Shown: one piece after another, positions 16,707 to 25,611 of the stretch
How positions within the stretch are numbered: position 1 is the stretch's first letter
Layout of the letters: each line of letters opens with the position of its first letter
DNA from: Humidesulfovibrio sp.
Lineage (GTDB): Bacteria > Desulfobacterota > Desulfovibrionia > Desulfovibrionales > Desulfovibrionaceae
Direction of reading: 5' to 3'
DNA: 64,000 bases
Assembly: GCF_031082295.1 (NCBI RefSeq)
Contig: NZ_JAVHLD010000004.1
Coordinates: forward strand, 17,492 to 81,491
Notes under the pieces: model-generated
Databases searched by the model: none
Told to the model about the DNA's origin: nothing
The model's input: the letters and a program-made list of their open reading frames with translations, nothing else
Position numbers and translations under genes: made by a program

Positions 16707-17738
16707 ATGTCGCTACGACTGCGCAATCCACTTAACATTCTGCGCAGCCACTCCATTGCCCTTGATGCTGGCTCCGGCCGCACCATCATCACCGATCCTC
16801 AATCTGAAGTGCTCCTTGACGAGCCGACGTTCATCGCCATTGAGTATGGCACAGGCTCGGTCATAGCCACTGGCGCTGAAGCCAAGAGCTATCTTGGCAA
16901 AGCGCCGGAACGCATACAGGTCATTCGCCCCATTCAAGGGGGTGTCATTGTCGATTACGATGCCGCAAAGGCTTTGCTCAGCGCATTTTTCAAGCGAATT
17001 TTCCTTGCGGATGGAAAACGGCTCAAGGTCTGCGCCGTTGTCAGCAACGGCATTACAGATCTCGAAAAAAGGACGTTTTCTGACTGCTGCAGGGCCGCAG
17101 GCGCAGCAAAGGTCGACATCGTCGATGCTCCGCTCGCAGCAGCGGTGGGCGCCGGATTGGACATTCGCGAACCCAAGGGCCGACTCCTTCTCGGCATTGG
17201 CGCAGGCCTTGCCGAAGCCTCGGTGCTGTGCCTGACGGACGTTATTCACAGCGAAACCGCCCGCCTTGGCGCCGATGTCTTCCATGAGGCCGTGGCCCAG
17301 CATCTGGCTTCACGTTACAAGGTCTCCATCGGCGAGAACATGGCAGAGCAGGTCGCTCAGCAATTGGCTTGGGCCGAGCGTCCTGACGAGCCGCGCAGCA
17401 TGACCCTCACCGGAAAGTACTCCGGCAGCGGAACTCCATGCGCTTTGGATCTTACCGATGACGACCTCGAGGGCGCGATTGACGGCCCGCTTGATCAATT
17501 GGAAGCCCTAGTTCGCAAGACCATGGACAAGACCCCTGCGGAACTTGTCGCCGACATCGCCGACACCGGCTTGGTCCTCTACGGCGGAGGAGCGCAGATT
17601 CATGGGCTGGACACCTGGCTGTCTGCCCGGCTGAGCCTGCGTACGCGCCTTGCGAAGGACCCGTTCCTGGTCAGCGTGCTCGGCGCAGCCTCCACCTTGC
17701 GTCCCGATTTGGACTTCAAGAAGCTGCTGGTCAAATGA
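16707..17738 (+). CDS. Divergent MreB-like actin-fold protein
   Basis: The 343-aa protein aligns with MreB over its full length: IALDAGSGRTIITD (phosphate 1), IRPIQGGVIVDYDAA, DAPLAAAVGAGLDI, and YGGGAQIHGLDTWLSARLSL near the C-terminus. However phosphate 2, normally DIGGGT, reads GIGAGL (163-168), so an acidic residue and a glycine are missing. This makes normal ATP hydrolysis doubtful. MreB forms membrane filaments that guide cell-wall synthesis; this copy may be a regulatory paralogue. It lies 9 bases after the DUF6485 gene and overlaps the next gene by ATGA. Confidence 0.85.
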   Translation: MSLRLRNPLNILRSHSIALDAGSGRTIITDPQSEVLLDEPTFIAIEYGTGSVIATGAEAKSYLGKAPERIQVIRPIQGGVIVDYDAAKALLSAFFKRIFLADGKRLKVCAVVSNGITDLEKRTFSDCCRAAGAAKVDIVDAPLAAAVGAGLDIREPKGRLLLGIGAGLAEASVLCLTDVIHSETARLGADVFHEAVAQHLASRYKVSIGENMAEQVAQQLAWAERPDEPRSMTLTGKYSGSGTPCALDLTDDDLEGAIDGPLDQLEALVRKTMDKTPAELVADIADTGLVLYGGGAQIHGLDTWLSARLSLRTRLAKDPFLVSVLGAASTLRPDLDFKKLLVK

Positions 17739-18562
17739 CGCCTGGCTTCCCTCCCGAGCACCTCTCGCACCTCCTCGAGCGTACCGCCCTGGTCGTCTCG
17801 CAGTCCGGCGAAATCATCCGCGAGCACGACCTCTTGCCACGTCGCATCCGTCACAAGGCCAGCCCCAAAGACCTAGTGACGGAAACGGACATCGCGGTTG
17901 AGCTGTTTCTGCGCGAACACCTCGGTGCGCTCGTGCCGGAGGCCGGTTTCCTCGGGGAAGAGGGGAGTTCCGGCCTTGGCCTGGACGGCCTGGCCTGGGT
18001 GGTTGATCCCGTTGACGGCACAACGAATTTCGCTCACGGGGTGCCCTTCGTGGCGACCTCTGTGGCGCTGTGCCTTGATGGCGCACCGCTTATCGGTGTT
18101 GTGAACCTGCCGCTTCTGGGAGAATTGTATTCTGCCGGGCTTGGGCTCGGTTCATTCTGCAACGCGCAGCCCATCCACGTTTCAGATACGGCGACACTGC
18201 TTGAAGCGCTCGTCGCCACTGGCTTTCCGTATCGCATTGAGGAGCACCAGGGTACAATCCTACGCCAGCTTGCCCTGGCCATGCCCGCGACACAGGGCGT
18301 TCGCCGCGCCGGGGCAGCCGCGCTGGATTTGGCCTTTGTGGCCTGTGGCCGTTATGACGGGTTTTTCGAGTTCGCCCTGAATCCCTGGGATACCGCTGCG
18401 GGCGTTCTGCTGATCCAAGAGGCCGGGGGCAGGGTGGGGCGCATCGCTGCTGATGTTCCGTATCGCCTTGGCGACCCGGACATCCTTGTCTCAAACGCCC
18501 AGCTGGAATCTGCCCTTCGCGCCTTGCTTACGCAAGCCTGCGCTCCCGCTGCTGAAGCTTAA
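17735..18562 (+). CDS. Inositol monophosphatase family protein
   Basis: SuhB/CysQ-like phosphatases remove phosphate from inositol phosphate or 3'-phosphoadenosine nucleotides in a metal-dependent way. The 275-aa protein shows the metal-site motifs EEGSSG, WVVDPVDGTTNFAHGVP (about 88-104) and NPWDTAAGVLLIQEAGG near the C-terminus. It starts at the ATGA overlap with the MreB-like gene, suggesting translational coupling. The last 35 bases overlap convergently with the Nudix-like gene. Inositol versus PAP substrate cannot be decided here. Confidence 0.9.
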   Translation: MTPGFPPEHLSHLLERTALVVSQSGEIIREHDLLPRRIRHKASPKDLVTETDIAVELFLREHLGALVPEAGFLGEEGSSGLGLDGLAWVVDPVDGTTNFAHGVPFVATSVALCLDGAPLIGVVNLPLLGELYSAGLGLGSFCNAQPIHVSDTATLLEALVATGFPYRIEEHQGTILRQLALAMPATQGVRRAGAAALDLAFVACGRYDGFFEFALNPWDTAAGVLLIQEAGGRVGRIAADVPYRLGDPDILVSNAQLESALRALLTQACAPAAEA

Positions 18563-19085
18563 GCACCTGTGCCAGCAGAAGAAAGCGCGCAGACACAAGT
18601 TCACTGAAGTCTCTGAGCAGGCACCGCAACTCTTCGGGACCGAAGAAATAGCTTTCCGTCTCTTCCGAAAGCGCATGTAAGACTGTCCCTTCCGGTCGCG
18701 ACAAATAAAAGACCGACAGGAATTCGTTGCCGTTTTCCAGGCTTGGAGAAATGGTCTCCACGAGACGCATTCGTTCCGCGTGGATGCCCAGGAAAGAGTC
18801 CACAGCTCTGGTCGCTGCGTCCTGCAAGGACTCCCCCATGTAGACAGGGGAACGCACCGGCAAGTCCCAACGCTCTGGCCCTTGGCCTCGCGGCCCTGGC
18901 TGCTTGCGCAGGTGCAGCCTCCCGGCATCGTCATAGAGCAACACAACAACGCTGCGGTGGCAAAGCTGCTGGCGGCGCACCTCAAGCGCAGGCATGGCGC
19001 ACAGGATACGATTGTGCTTGTCCATGACCTCAACCAGCGGGGTCTGGTCTGCGCTGGAAACGCTTGTTGCAGACGAAGTTTTCAT
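18528..19085 (-). CDS. Nudix-fold protein with a degenerate Nudix box
   Basis: The sequence HRSVVVLLYDDAGRLHLRKQPGPRG is typical of the entry strand of IDI-like Nudix domains. The Nudix box expected after it reads GESLQDAATRAVDSFLGI: the Gly, Arg and Gly remain but every metal-binding glutamate of the REUXEEXGU core is replaced. A catalytic pyrophosphohydrolase is therefore unlikely, unless residues elsewhere compensate. The length is 185 aa. It overlaps the inositol phosphatase gene at its 3' end and is divergent from rimI. The ribosome site (AAGAG) is weak. Confidence 0.72.
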   Translation of the reverse strand: MKTSSATSVSSADQTPLVEVMDKHNRILCAMPALEVRRQQLCHRSVVVLLYDDAGRLHLRKQPGPRGQGPERWDLPVRSPVYMGESLQDAATRAVDSFLGIHAERMRLVETISPSLENGNEFLSVFYLSRPEGTVLHALSEETESYFFGPEELRCLLRDFSELVSARFLLLAQVLKLQQRERRLA

Positions 19086-19162
19086 ATAAACTCTTTATGG
19101 TTGCGATGCGCGGCTTTCTCTGTGGTGCGCTGCCCGTGCAAAGATAGCAGGACAGGAGGCGG

Positions 19163-19657
19163 ATGCAAGATCAATCTGTGGTCACGCTCGGCGTGGCGGA
19201 CATCGGCGCGGTCATGGATCTTGAGCGCATGTGTTTCCGCACCCGATGGACTCGAGACCAGTTCCTCCTTGGCCTTGAGCGCAAGGCCTTCCGCATCCTA
19301 GGGATTCGGGAGCGTGGCGTGCTCATTGCCTACTGCGCCTTCTCGGTCATTGCTGGTGAAATGGAAATCATGAACATCGCGACGCACCCGTTTCATCGTC
19401 GCAAGGGACTTGGCAGGGCGCTTATGGCCGAAGTGCTGCGGAAGTGTGCAGCGGAAGGCGTTGCAGAAGGCTTTCTTGAAGTTCGAAGATCAAACGTTGG
19501 AGCCATTGACCTCTACGAGAAATTCGGGTTTACACAGATAGGTACACGCAAAAACTATTACCCGGACAACATGGAGGATGCGCTTTTGTTCCGCCTGGAG
19601 ATTCGTGGCGAACAAGGCGCAGATCCCTGCACACCACCTTCCGCAAAGGAGGCTTGA
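19163..19657 (+). CDS. rimI: Ribosomal protein S18-alanine N-acetyltransferase
   Basis: RimI is a GNAT enzyme that acetylates the N-terminal alanine of S18. The 164-aa protein has the acetyl-CoA loop HRRKGLGRALM and the segment EVRRSNVGAIDLYEKFGFTQIGTRKNYY, which is the RimI hallmark (R-NYY). NIATHPFHRR precedes it. The ATG has an AGGAGG site. The gene lies directly before pgk, whose start is only 3 bases past the rimI stop. Confidence 0.9.
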   Translation: MQDQSVVTLGVADIGAVMDLERMCFRTRWTRDQFLLGLERKAFRILGIRERGVLIAYCAFSVIAGEMEIMNIATHPFHRRKGLGRALMAEVLRKCAAEGVAEGFLEVRRSNVGAIDLYEKFGFTQIGTRKNYYPDNMEDALLFRLEIRGEQGADPCTPPSAKEA

Positions 19658-19659
19658 GC

Positions 19660-20856
19660 ATGCGTTCCCTCGATCAGTTGGAAATTGGCGGCAAGAAGCT
19701 GCTCATCCGCGTTGACTACAATGTCCCCCTGGATGCCGGCGTCATCAAGGACGACATCCGCATCAGGGCGAGCCTGCCGACTCTCCGTCACGCCCTGGAC
19801 AAGGGCGCTGCCGTTATCCTGTGCGCCCACGCGGGCAATCCCAAGGGGCAAGCGGTGCCGGAACTTTCGCTGAAACCCATGGCGGCTCGGCTTTCAGAAC
19901 TGCTTGGCGTTCCGGTGCAGATGGCCCCTGACTGCGTCGGTCCGGTAGTGGAGCGGCTGGCGGCTGCGCTCAAACCCGGCGAAGTGCTGATGCTTGAAAA
20001 CCTGCGTTACCACGCGGAGGAGCAGGGCAAGACCCCAGAGGCTCGCGGTGACTTCGGGAAACGCTTGGCCTCCCTGGCGGACATCTACGTCAACGACGCC
20101 TTCGGCGTGGCGCACCGGCCAAACGCCTCCGTGGTCGATGTCCCCCGTCAGTCAAAGCTCTGCTGTGCGGGGTTTCTGCTGCGCAAGGAATGGGACTACC
20201 TCAGCGCCGCCATGACAAACCCCAAGCGCCCGTATGTCGCCATCTCCGGCGGCGCCAAGGTTTCCACCAAGCTTGGCATCATCCAGCACCTGCTGCCCCT
20301 GGTGGATCACTTGGTCATCGGCGGAGCCATGGCCAACACCTTCCTGATGGCCCAGGGGTATAACGTTGGCGCTTCCCTTGTTGAAGACCACATGCTCGAC
20401 ACGGCCAAAGTCATCCTTGACGAGGCAAACCGCATGGGCGCCAAACTGCATCTGCCCGTCGACTTCGTCTGGGGGACAGACCCGAAGCAGGCAGTGGCCT
20501 CCGGCACCTGCGAGGCCCACAATGTGCCCGAGGGAGCCATGTTGCTGGACATCGGCCCGAAGAGCCTCCTCGCATTCGGAGACTTGCTGCGCACCGCCAA
20601 AACCGTGGTCTGGAACGGCCCCATGGGACTGTTCGAGAACCCGGCCTTTGCCAAGGGCTCCATCGGCCTGTGCAAGCTTATCGCCAACCTGAACGCGCTG
20701 ACCATTGTCGGCGGCGGTGATACGGACTCCATGGTTCACGAGGCCCACCAGGAAACAAAGATGAGCTTCATCTCCACCGGCGGCGGTTCCTTCCTCGAAT
20801 TTCTCGAGGGCAAGGAGTTGCCTGCCTTTACTGCCCTCAAGGAGTGTGGCGCATGA
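19660..20856 (+). CDS. pgk: Phosphoglycerate kinase
   Basis: Pgk interconverts 1,3-bisphosphoglycerate plus ADP with 3-phosphoglycerate plus ATP. At 398 aa it is the standard bacterial length. The start is ATG 19660, with an AAAGGAGG site; the ORF track begins two codons earlier at a TTG. Motifs include RVDYNVPLD, the substrate His region HAGNPKG, ENLRYHAEE, FGVAHRPNASV and the ATP-binding GPMGLFENPAF and GGGDTDSM. HAGNPKG differs slightly from the usual HLGRP. It overlaps tpiA by ATGA. Confidence 0.97.
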   Translation: MRSLDQLEIGGKKLLIRVDYNVPLDAGVIKDDIRIRASLPTLRHALDKGAAVILCAHAGNPKGQAVPELSLKPMAARLSELLGVPVQMAPDCVGPVVERLAAALKPGEVLMLENLRYHAEEQGKTPEARGDFGKRLASLADIYVNDAFGVAHRPNASVVDVPRQSKLCCAGFLLRKEWDYLSAAMTNPKRPYVAISGGAKVSTKLGIIQHLLPLVDHLVIGGAMANTFLMAQGYNVGASLVEDHMLDTAKVILDEANRMGAKLHLPVDFVWGTDPKQAVASGTCEAHNVPEGAMLLDIGPKSLLAFGDLLRTAKTVVWNGPMGLFENPAFAKGSIGLCKLIANLNALTIVGGGDTDSMVHEAHQETKMSFISTGGGSFLEFLEGKELPAFTALKECGA

Positions 20857-21608
20857 ACAAGCTTTTTGCCGCCAATTGGAAGATGCACAAGACGGCGTCC
20901 GAGGCCAAGCAAACCGTAGCGGAGCTTGTGGGCCTCACCTCCGGCAAGGTCAAGGCCGATCGCGAAGTCATGATCATACCCCCCTTCACGGCGCTTGCGT
21001 CGGCTGGTGAAGCTTTGCGTGGCGCGAAAAACTTCCTCCTCGGAGCCCAGAACTTCTATCCACAGAAGCAGGGCGCTTTTACCGGAGAGATCTCGCCGGG
21101 CATGCTGCTTGACGCTGGCGCGAGCTTTGCCCTCACTGGGCATTCCGAGCGCCGCCACGTGCTTGGCGAAACCGACGGTGTTGTCGGAACCAAGACAGCT
21201 TTCGGCCTGGAGTCTGGCCTGGGCATCATCCTTTGCGTTGGCGAAAAGATCGACGAGCGCAAGGCCGGTGAACTCCGGGCTGTGCTTGAACGCCAGATTC
21301 GCGCTGGTGTTCGCGATGTGCCGAAAGACATTGCTCCGGAAAAGCTTGCCCTTGCCTATGAACCAGTGTGGGCCATCGGCACCGGCGAAGTGGCAGGTCC
21401 CAAGGAAATCCTTGAGGCCCATGCTTTTGTCCGCACCATGCTTTCGGAAATTTTTGGCGCCTCCGCCTCAGAGATGCGCATATTGTATGGTGGAAGTGTA
21501 AAACCTGACAACGCTTCCGAGATCATTGCGCTTGACAATGTCGACGGAGTGTTGGTAGGAGGCGCGAGCTTGAAGGCTGACGAGTTCAGCCGCATCGTCC
21601 TGGCATAA
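20853..21608 (+). CDS. tpiA: Triosephosphate isomerase
   Basis: TpiA interconverts DHAP and glyceraldehyde 3-phosphate. The 251-aa protein begins MNKLFAANWKMHKT (catalytic Lys in NWKM), has the catalytic His in LTGHSERRHVLGE and the Glu in AYEPVWAIGTGEVAGP, and ends with the phosphate loop YGGSVKPDN and GVLVGGASLK. The start at 20853 overlaps the pgk stop and is preceded by AAGGAG. It shares an operon with pgk and probably with secG. Confidence 0.97.
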   Translation: MNKLFAANWKMHKTASEAKQTVAELVGLTSGKVKADREVMIIPPFTALASAGEALRGAKNFLLGAQNFYPQKQGAFTGEISPGMLLDAGASFALTGHSERRHVLGETDGVVGTKTAFGLESGLGIILCVGEKIDERKAGELRAVLERQIRAGVRDVPKDIAPEKLALAYEPVWAIGTGEVAGPKEILEAHAFVRTMLSEIFGASASEMRILYGGSVKPDNASEIIALDNVDGVLVGGASLKADEFSRIVLA

Positions 21609-21640
21609 AGGATGCGACCGGTTTCAGTGAGGAGAAAACG

Positions 21641-22009
21641 TTGACAACCCTTGTTTTGACCATACACATCCTGGCTTGCGTCTTCCTGATCGTGTTTGTG
21701 CTTTTGCAGTCCGGACAGGAAGGAATGGGAGTCATCTTCGGTGGCGGTAGCGGGTCGGTATTCGGCAGCACCGGCGCAGGTGGCATTCTTGTGCGTGTTA
21801 CGGCTGTGCTTGCGACCATTTTCCTTGTTACTTCGCTGGCATATAATGTCTTGACAAAGCCGGCCAACCTGAGCGATGGTTCACTGATGCAGACTGGTGC
21901 AGCGGGCATGAGCGCTCCCGCACCTGTTCAAGCTCCCGCCCCTGGTGGAGTCAGTTTTGAAGAGAAGACCCTTCCCGTCCCGGCCCCGGCCGCTGGAGAG
22001 AAGCAATAA
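21641..22009 (+). CDS. secG: Preprotein translocase subunit SecG
   Basis: SecG is the third subunit of the SecYEG channel. The 122-aa protein has two transmembrane helices (about 5-22 and 48-68), with the conserved loop LLQSGQEGMGVIFGGGSGSVFG between them. The C-terminal tail is rich in Pro and Ala (PAPVQAPAPGG) and is longer than in enteric SecG. It starts at TTG 21641 with a GTGAGGAG site. It lies 32 bases after tpiA and directly before tRNA-Leu, an order frequent in proteobacteria. Confidence 0.93.
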   Translation: MTTLVLTIHILACVFLIVFVLLQSGQEGMGVIFGGGSGSVFGSTGAGGILVRVTAVLATIFLVTSLAYNVLTKPANLSDGSLMQTGAAGMSAPAPVQAPAPGGVSFEEKTLPVPAPAAGEKQ

Positions 22010-22016
22010 CCCCTGT

Positions 22017-22103
22017 GCCGAGGTGGTGGAACTGGTAGACACGCTACTTTGAGGGGGTAGTGAGAGAAATCTCATGGGGGTTCGAGTCCCCCCCTCGGCA
22101 CCA
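22017..22103 (+). tRNA. tRNA-Leu (anticodon GAG)
   Basis: A class II tRNA of 87 bases with encoded CCA. Acceptor GCCGAGG pairs with CCTCGGC. The anticodon loop TTGAGGG gives GAG, and a long variable arm precedes GGGTTCGAGTCCC. It follows secG by 7 bases and is probably processed from the pgk-tpiA-secG transcript. Confidence 0.97.
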
Positions 22104-22112
22104 AGATGATTC

Positions 22113-22146
22113 AAGGAGATTGGCACAACGCTAATCTCCTTTTTTC
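22113..22146 (+). terminator. Intrinsic terminator after tRNA-Leu
   Basis: AAGGAGATT (22113-22121) pairs with AATCTCCTT (22133-22141) around an 11-base loop, followed by a run of T (22140-22145). It closes the rimI/pgk-to-tRNA-Leu transcription unit. Confidence 0.88.
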
Positions 22147-22161
22147 TTTCTCTCTCTCTCG

Positions 22162-23235
<1,074 letters not shown>

Positions 23236-23251
23236 AAACGGGCGCAGCGCT

Positions 23252-24541
23252 TTGCACGACGTAACGGCATACATCCTGGCGGGCGGGTTTGGTACCCGCC
23301 TTCGCCAGGTCGTATTCGACCGCCCCAAGGTCATGGCCGAGGTTCTTGGCCGACCTTTTCTCTACCACATCCTGGATCGTCTGGCGCGGGTCGGCATTGC
23401 CAAGGCCGTTATCTGCACCGGCTACATGGCGGAGCAGCTTGAAACCGCCGTCGGCTCGAGCTACCGCGGCATGTCCCTGGCCTATTCGCGCGAGGAGACT
23501 CCGCTGGGCACTGGCGGGGCTCTTCGCCTGGCCTTTGAGCGATTTCCGGCACGACTGGCCCTGGCCATGAACGGCGATTCATTGGTAGAGGCGGATCTTG
23601 GCGCCTACATCAATTGGTACGCCGAGCACGATTTCTTGGCGGCACTTCTGCTCGTTGGCGTGGACGACACCTCTCGTTTCGGCCGTGTCGATATGGACGA
23701 GGAGGGCAGGGTTCAGGCGTTCCGTGAAAAGGGAATCGTCGGCCCGGGACTCATCAACGCCGGCGTTTATCTGCTCCGCCCGGAATCCCTTGAGAGCATC
23801 CAGCCTGGCGCCACGGCTTCCATCGAGACAGGCGTTTTCCCTGGGCTGGCAACAACAGGTCGGCTTGGTGCTCTTGCCGTCCAGGGACGATTCTTGGACA
23901 TTGGCACGCCAGAGTCCTACATCGCTGCTGGACGCTTCTTGCGTGAATCCCGGCTGGGCAATGAACAGAAGGGCAGGGCGGTGTTTCTTGACCGCGACGG
24001 GACTGTCATTGCCGAGCGACACTACCTTCATGATCCCGCCGGGGTTGAACTTTTGCCCGGTGCCGCTGAAGGCCTGCGCGCCATGCAGTCACTCGGACTG
24101 CGACTTGTGCTCGTGACCAACCAGTCAGGTGTTGGCCGGGGCTACTTCGGTCGAGATGCCGTTGAGCGCGTGCACGGGAGGTTGCTGGAGCTGCTGGAGC
24201 ATGAAGGTGTCGATATTGACGCCATCTATCTATGTCCCCATGCGCCGGACACCGTCTGCAATTGCCGCAAGCCAAAGCCGGGGCTTCTTGAAAGGGCGGC
24301 GACAGACCTCGACCTGGATCCTGAACGGAGCTTTGTCATTGGGGACAAGGCTTGCGATGTGGACCTCGGTCTGGTAATGAACGCGACCACGTTCCTCGTC
24401 ACCACGGGGCACGGAGCCGGGCAGGTCGCAGAGTGCGGCGGCCGGGCCCACCATGTTGTCGGCAGCCTTGAAGAAGCAGCCCGACTTGTCGAATCCATCC
24501 TGGCCGCCCCCAGCGCTCGTGGCGGCGTGGAGATCATATGA
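23252..24541 (+). CDS. Fused heptose-1-phosphate nucleotidyltransferase (HddC) and heptose bisphosphate phosphatase (GmhB)
   Basis: Residues about 5-235 form a nucleotidyltransferase: ILAGGFGTRLRQV, RPKVMAEVLGRPF, MNGDSLVEADL, LDIGTPESYIAA. Residues about 240-420 form an HAD phosphatase: AVFLDRDGTVI (Asp247/Asp249), VTNQSGVGRGYF, CPHAPDTVCNCRKPKPG with zinc-type Cys residues, and VIGDKACDVDLG. In the known GDP-heptose route GmhB removes the 7-phosphate and HddC attaches GMP to the 1-phosphate. Fusing them would join two consecutive steps. It starts at TTG 23252 with a weak ribosome site and overlaps hddA by ATGA. Confidence 0.9.
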   Translation: MHDVTAYILAGGFGTRLRQVVFDRPKVMAEVLGRPFLYHILDRLARVGIAKAVICTGYMAEQLETAVGSSYRGMSLAYSREETPLGTGGALRLAFERFPARLALAMNGDSLVEADLGAYINWYAEHDFLAALLLVGVDDTSRFGRVDMDEEGRVQAFREKGIVGPGLINAGVYLLRPESLESIQPGATASIETGVFPGLATTGRLGALAVQGRFLDIGTPESYIAAGRFLRESRLGNEQKGRAVFLDRDGTVIAERHYLHDPAGVELLPGAAEGLRAMQSLGLRLVLVTNQSGVGRGYFGRDAVERVHGRLLELLEHEGVDIDAIYLCPHAPDTVCNCRKPKPGLLERAATDLDLDPERSFVIGDKACDVDLGLVMNATTFLVTTGHGAGQVAECGGRAHHVVGSLEEAARLVESILAAPSARGGVEII

Positions 24542-25611
24542 TCATCTGCAGAACACCTTTCAGGGTTTCCTTTTTTGGCGGCGGCACCGACTACCCCGGT
24601 TGGTATCGCAAGCATGGTGGGCAGGTTCTTTCCACGGCCATCGACAAATATTGCTACATCACCTTGCGCTATTTGCCGCCCTTCTTCGAGCACCGCATCC
24701 GCGCCGTGTACTCCAAGATCGAGCAGTGCCAGACCCTCGACGAGATCAAGCACCCGGCCATCCGAGAGACCCTGCGCTTCATGAATTTCGACCGCAGCGT
24801 GGAGATCCACCACGATGGCGACCTGCCCGCACGTAGCGGCATGGGCTCCAGTTCGTCCTTCACCGTGGGCCTGCTGCACGCGATCTACGCCTTGAAGGGC
24901 CAGATGCCGAGCAAGGAACAGCTGGCGCGAGAAAGCATCCAGATCGAGCAGGACTTCATCAAGGAGACCGTTGGCTCGCAGGACCAGTGCGCGGCGGCCT
25001 ACGGCGGTTTCAACCACATCACCTTCCACAAGGACGGCGAGATAGAGGTACGCCCGCTGACTTTGTCCGCCACGCGCCTGGGCGAGCTCTCAGACCACCT
25101 CATGCTTTTTTACACAGGCATCATGCGTACTGCATCAGATGTCGCACAGACATATGTGGAGAACCTTGGTGCTAAAGAGCGACTGCTCAAGCAGATGCAT
25201 TCCATGGTGGACGATGGCATAAGGATTGTTCAGAGTAACCGCTGCATATGCGGTTTTGGTGAGCTGCTGAACGATGCCTGGACCGCCAAACGCGAGCTTT
25301 CCACAAATATCTCAAACGGTGTTGTCGACGAATACTATGAGCGTGCACGAGAGAACGGCGCCATCGGCGGAAAGCTTATTGGAGCGGGTGGTGGCGGTTT
25401 TCTTCTGCTGTTCGTACCGCCTTCTGCCAAGACACGCGTACGCGAGGCCTTGAGCGAACTGCTGCACGTTCCCTTTCAGTTCAATCGCCACGGCAGCCAG
25501 ATCATCTTCTACGAGCCCCAGTCAGAAGACTACAGAATGGCTGAACGCGATCGCAAAAAACGCGACATCCAGGTCTTCCGAGAGTTGGGGGCCATCAAGG
25601 ACAAGCCATGA
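24538..25611 (+). CDS. hddA: D-glycero-alpha-D-manno-heptose-7-phosphate kinase-like GHMP kinase
   Basis: HddA phosphorylates C1 of D-glycero-D-manno-heptose 7-phosphate to give the 1,7-bisphosphate. The 357-aa protein opens with RTPFRVSFFGGGTDYPGW, carries the ATP loop PARSGMGSSSSFTVGLL at 97-113, and has the C-terminal GHMP motif GGKLIGAGGGGFLLLF. These are diagnostic of the heptose kinase branch. It overlaps the fused hddC-gmhB gene and the following E1 alpha gene by 4 bases each, so translation is likely coupled. gmhA, the first step from sedoheptulose 7-phosphate, is not in the window. Confidence 0.92.
   Translation: MIICRTPFRVSFFGGGTDYPGWYRKHGGQVLSTAIDKYCYITLRYLPPFFEHRIRAVYSKIEQCQTLDEIKHPAIRETLRFMNFDRSVEIHHDGDLPARSGMGSSSSFTVGLLHAIYALKGQMPSKEQLARESIQIEQDFIKETVGSQDQCAAAYGGFNHITFHKDGEIEVRPLTLSATRLGELSDHLMLFYTGIMRTASDVAQTYVENLGAKERLLKQMHSMVDDGIRIVQSNRCICGFGELLNDAWTAKRELSTNISNGVVDEYYERARENGAIGGKLIGAGGGGFLLLFVPPSAKTRVREALSELLHVPFQFNRHGSQIIFYEPQSEDYRMAERDRKKRDIQVFRELGAIKDKP

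Noticed and set aside
22139-22160. CT-rich simple repeat
   Set aside because: It is the T run of the terminator followed by a short pyrimidine stretch; too short and imperfect to call a functional repeat.
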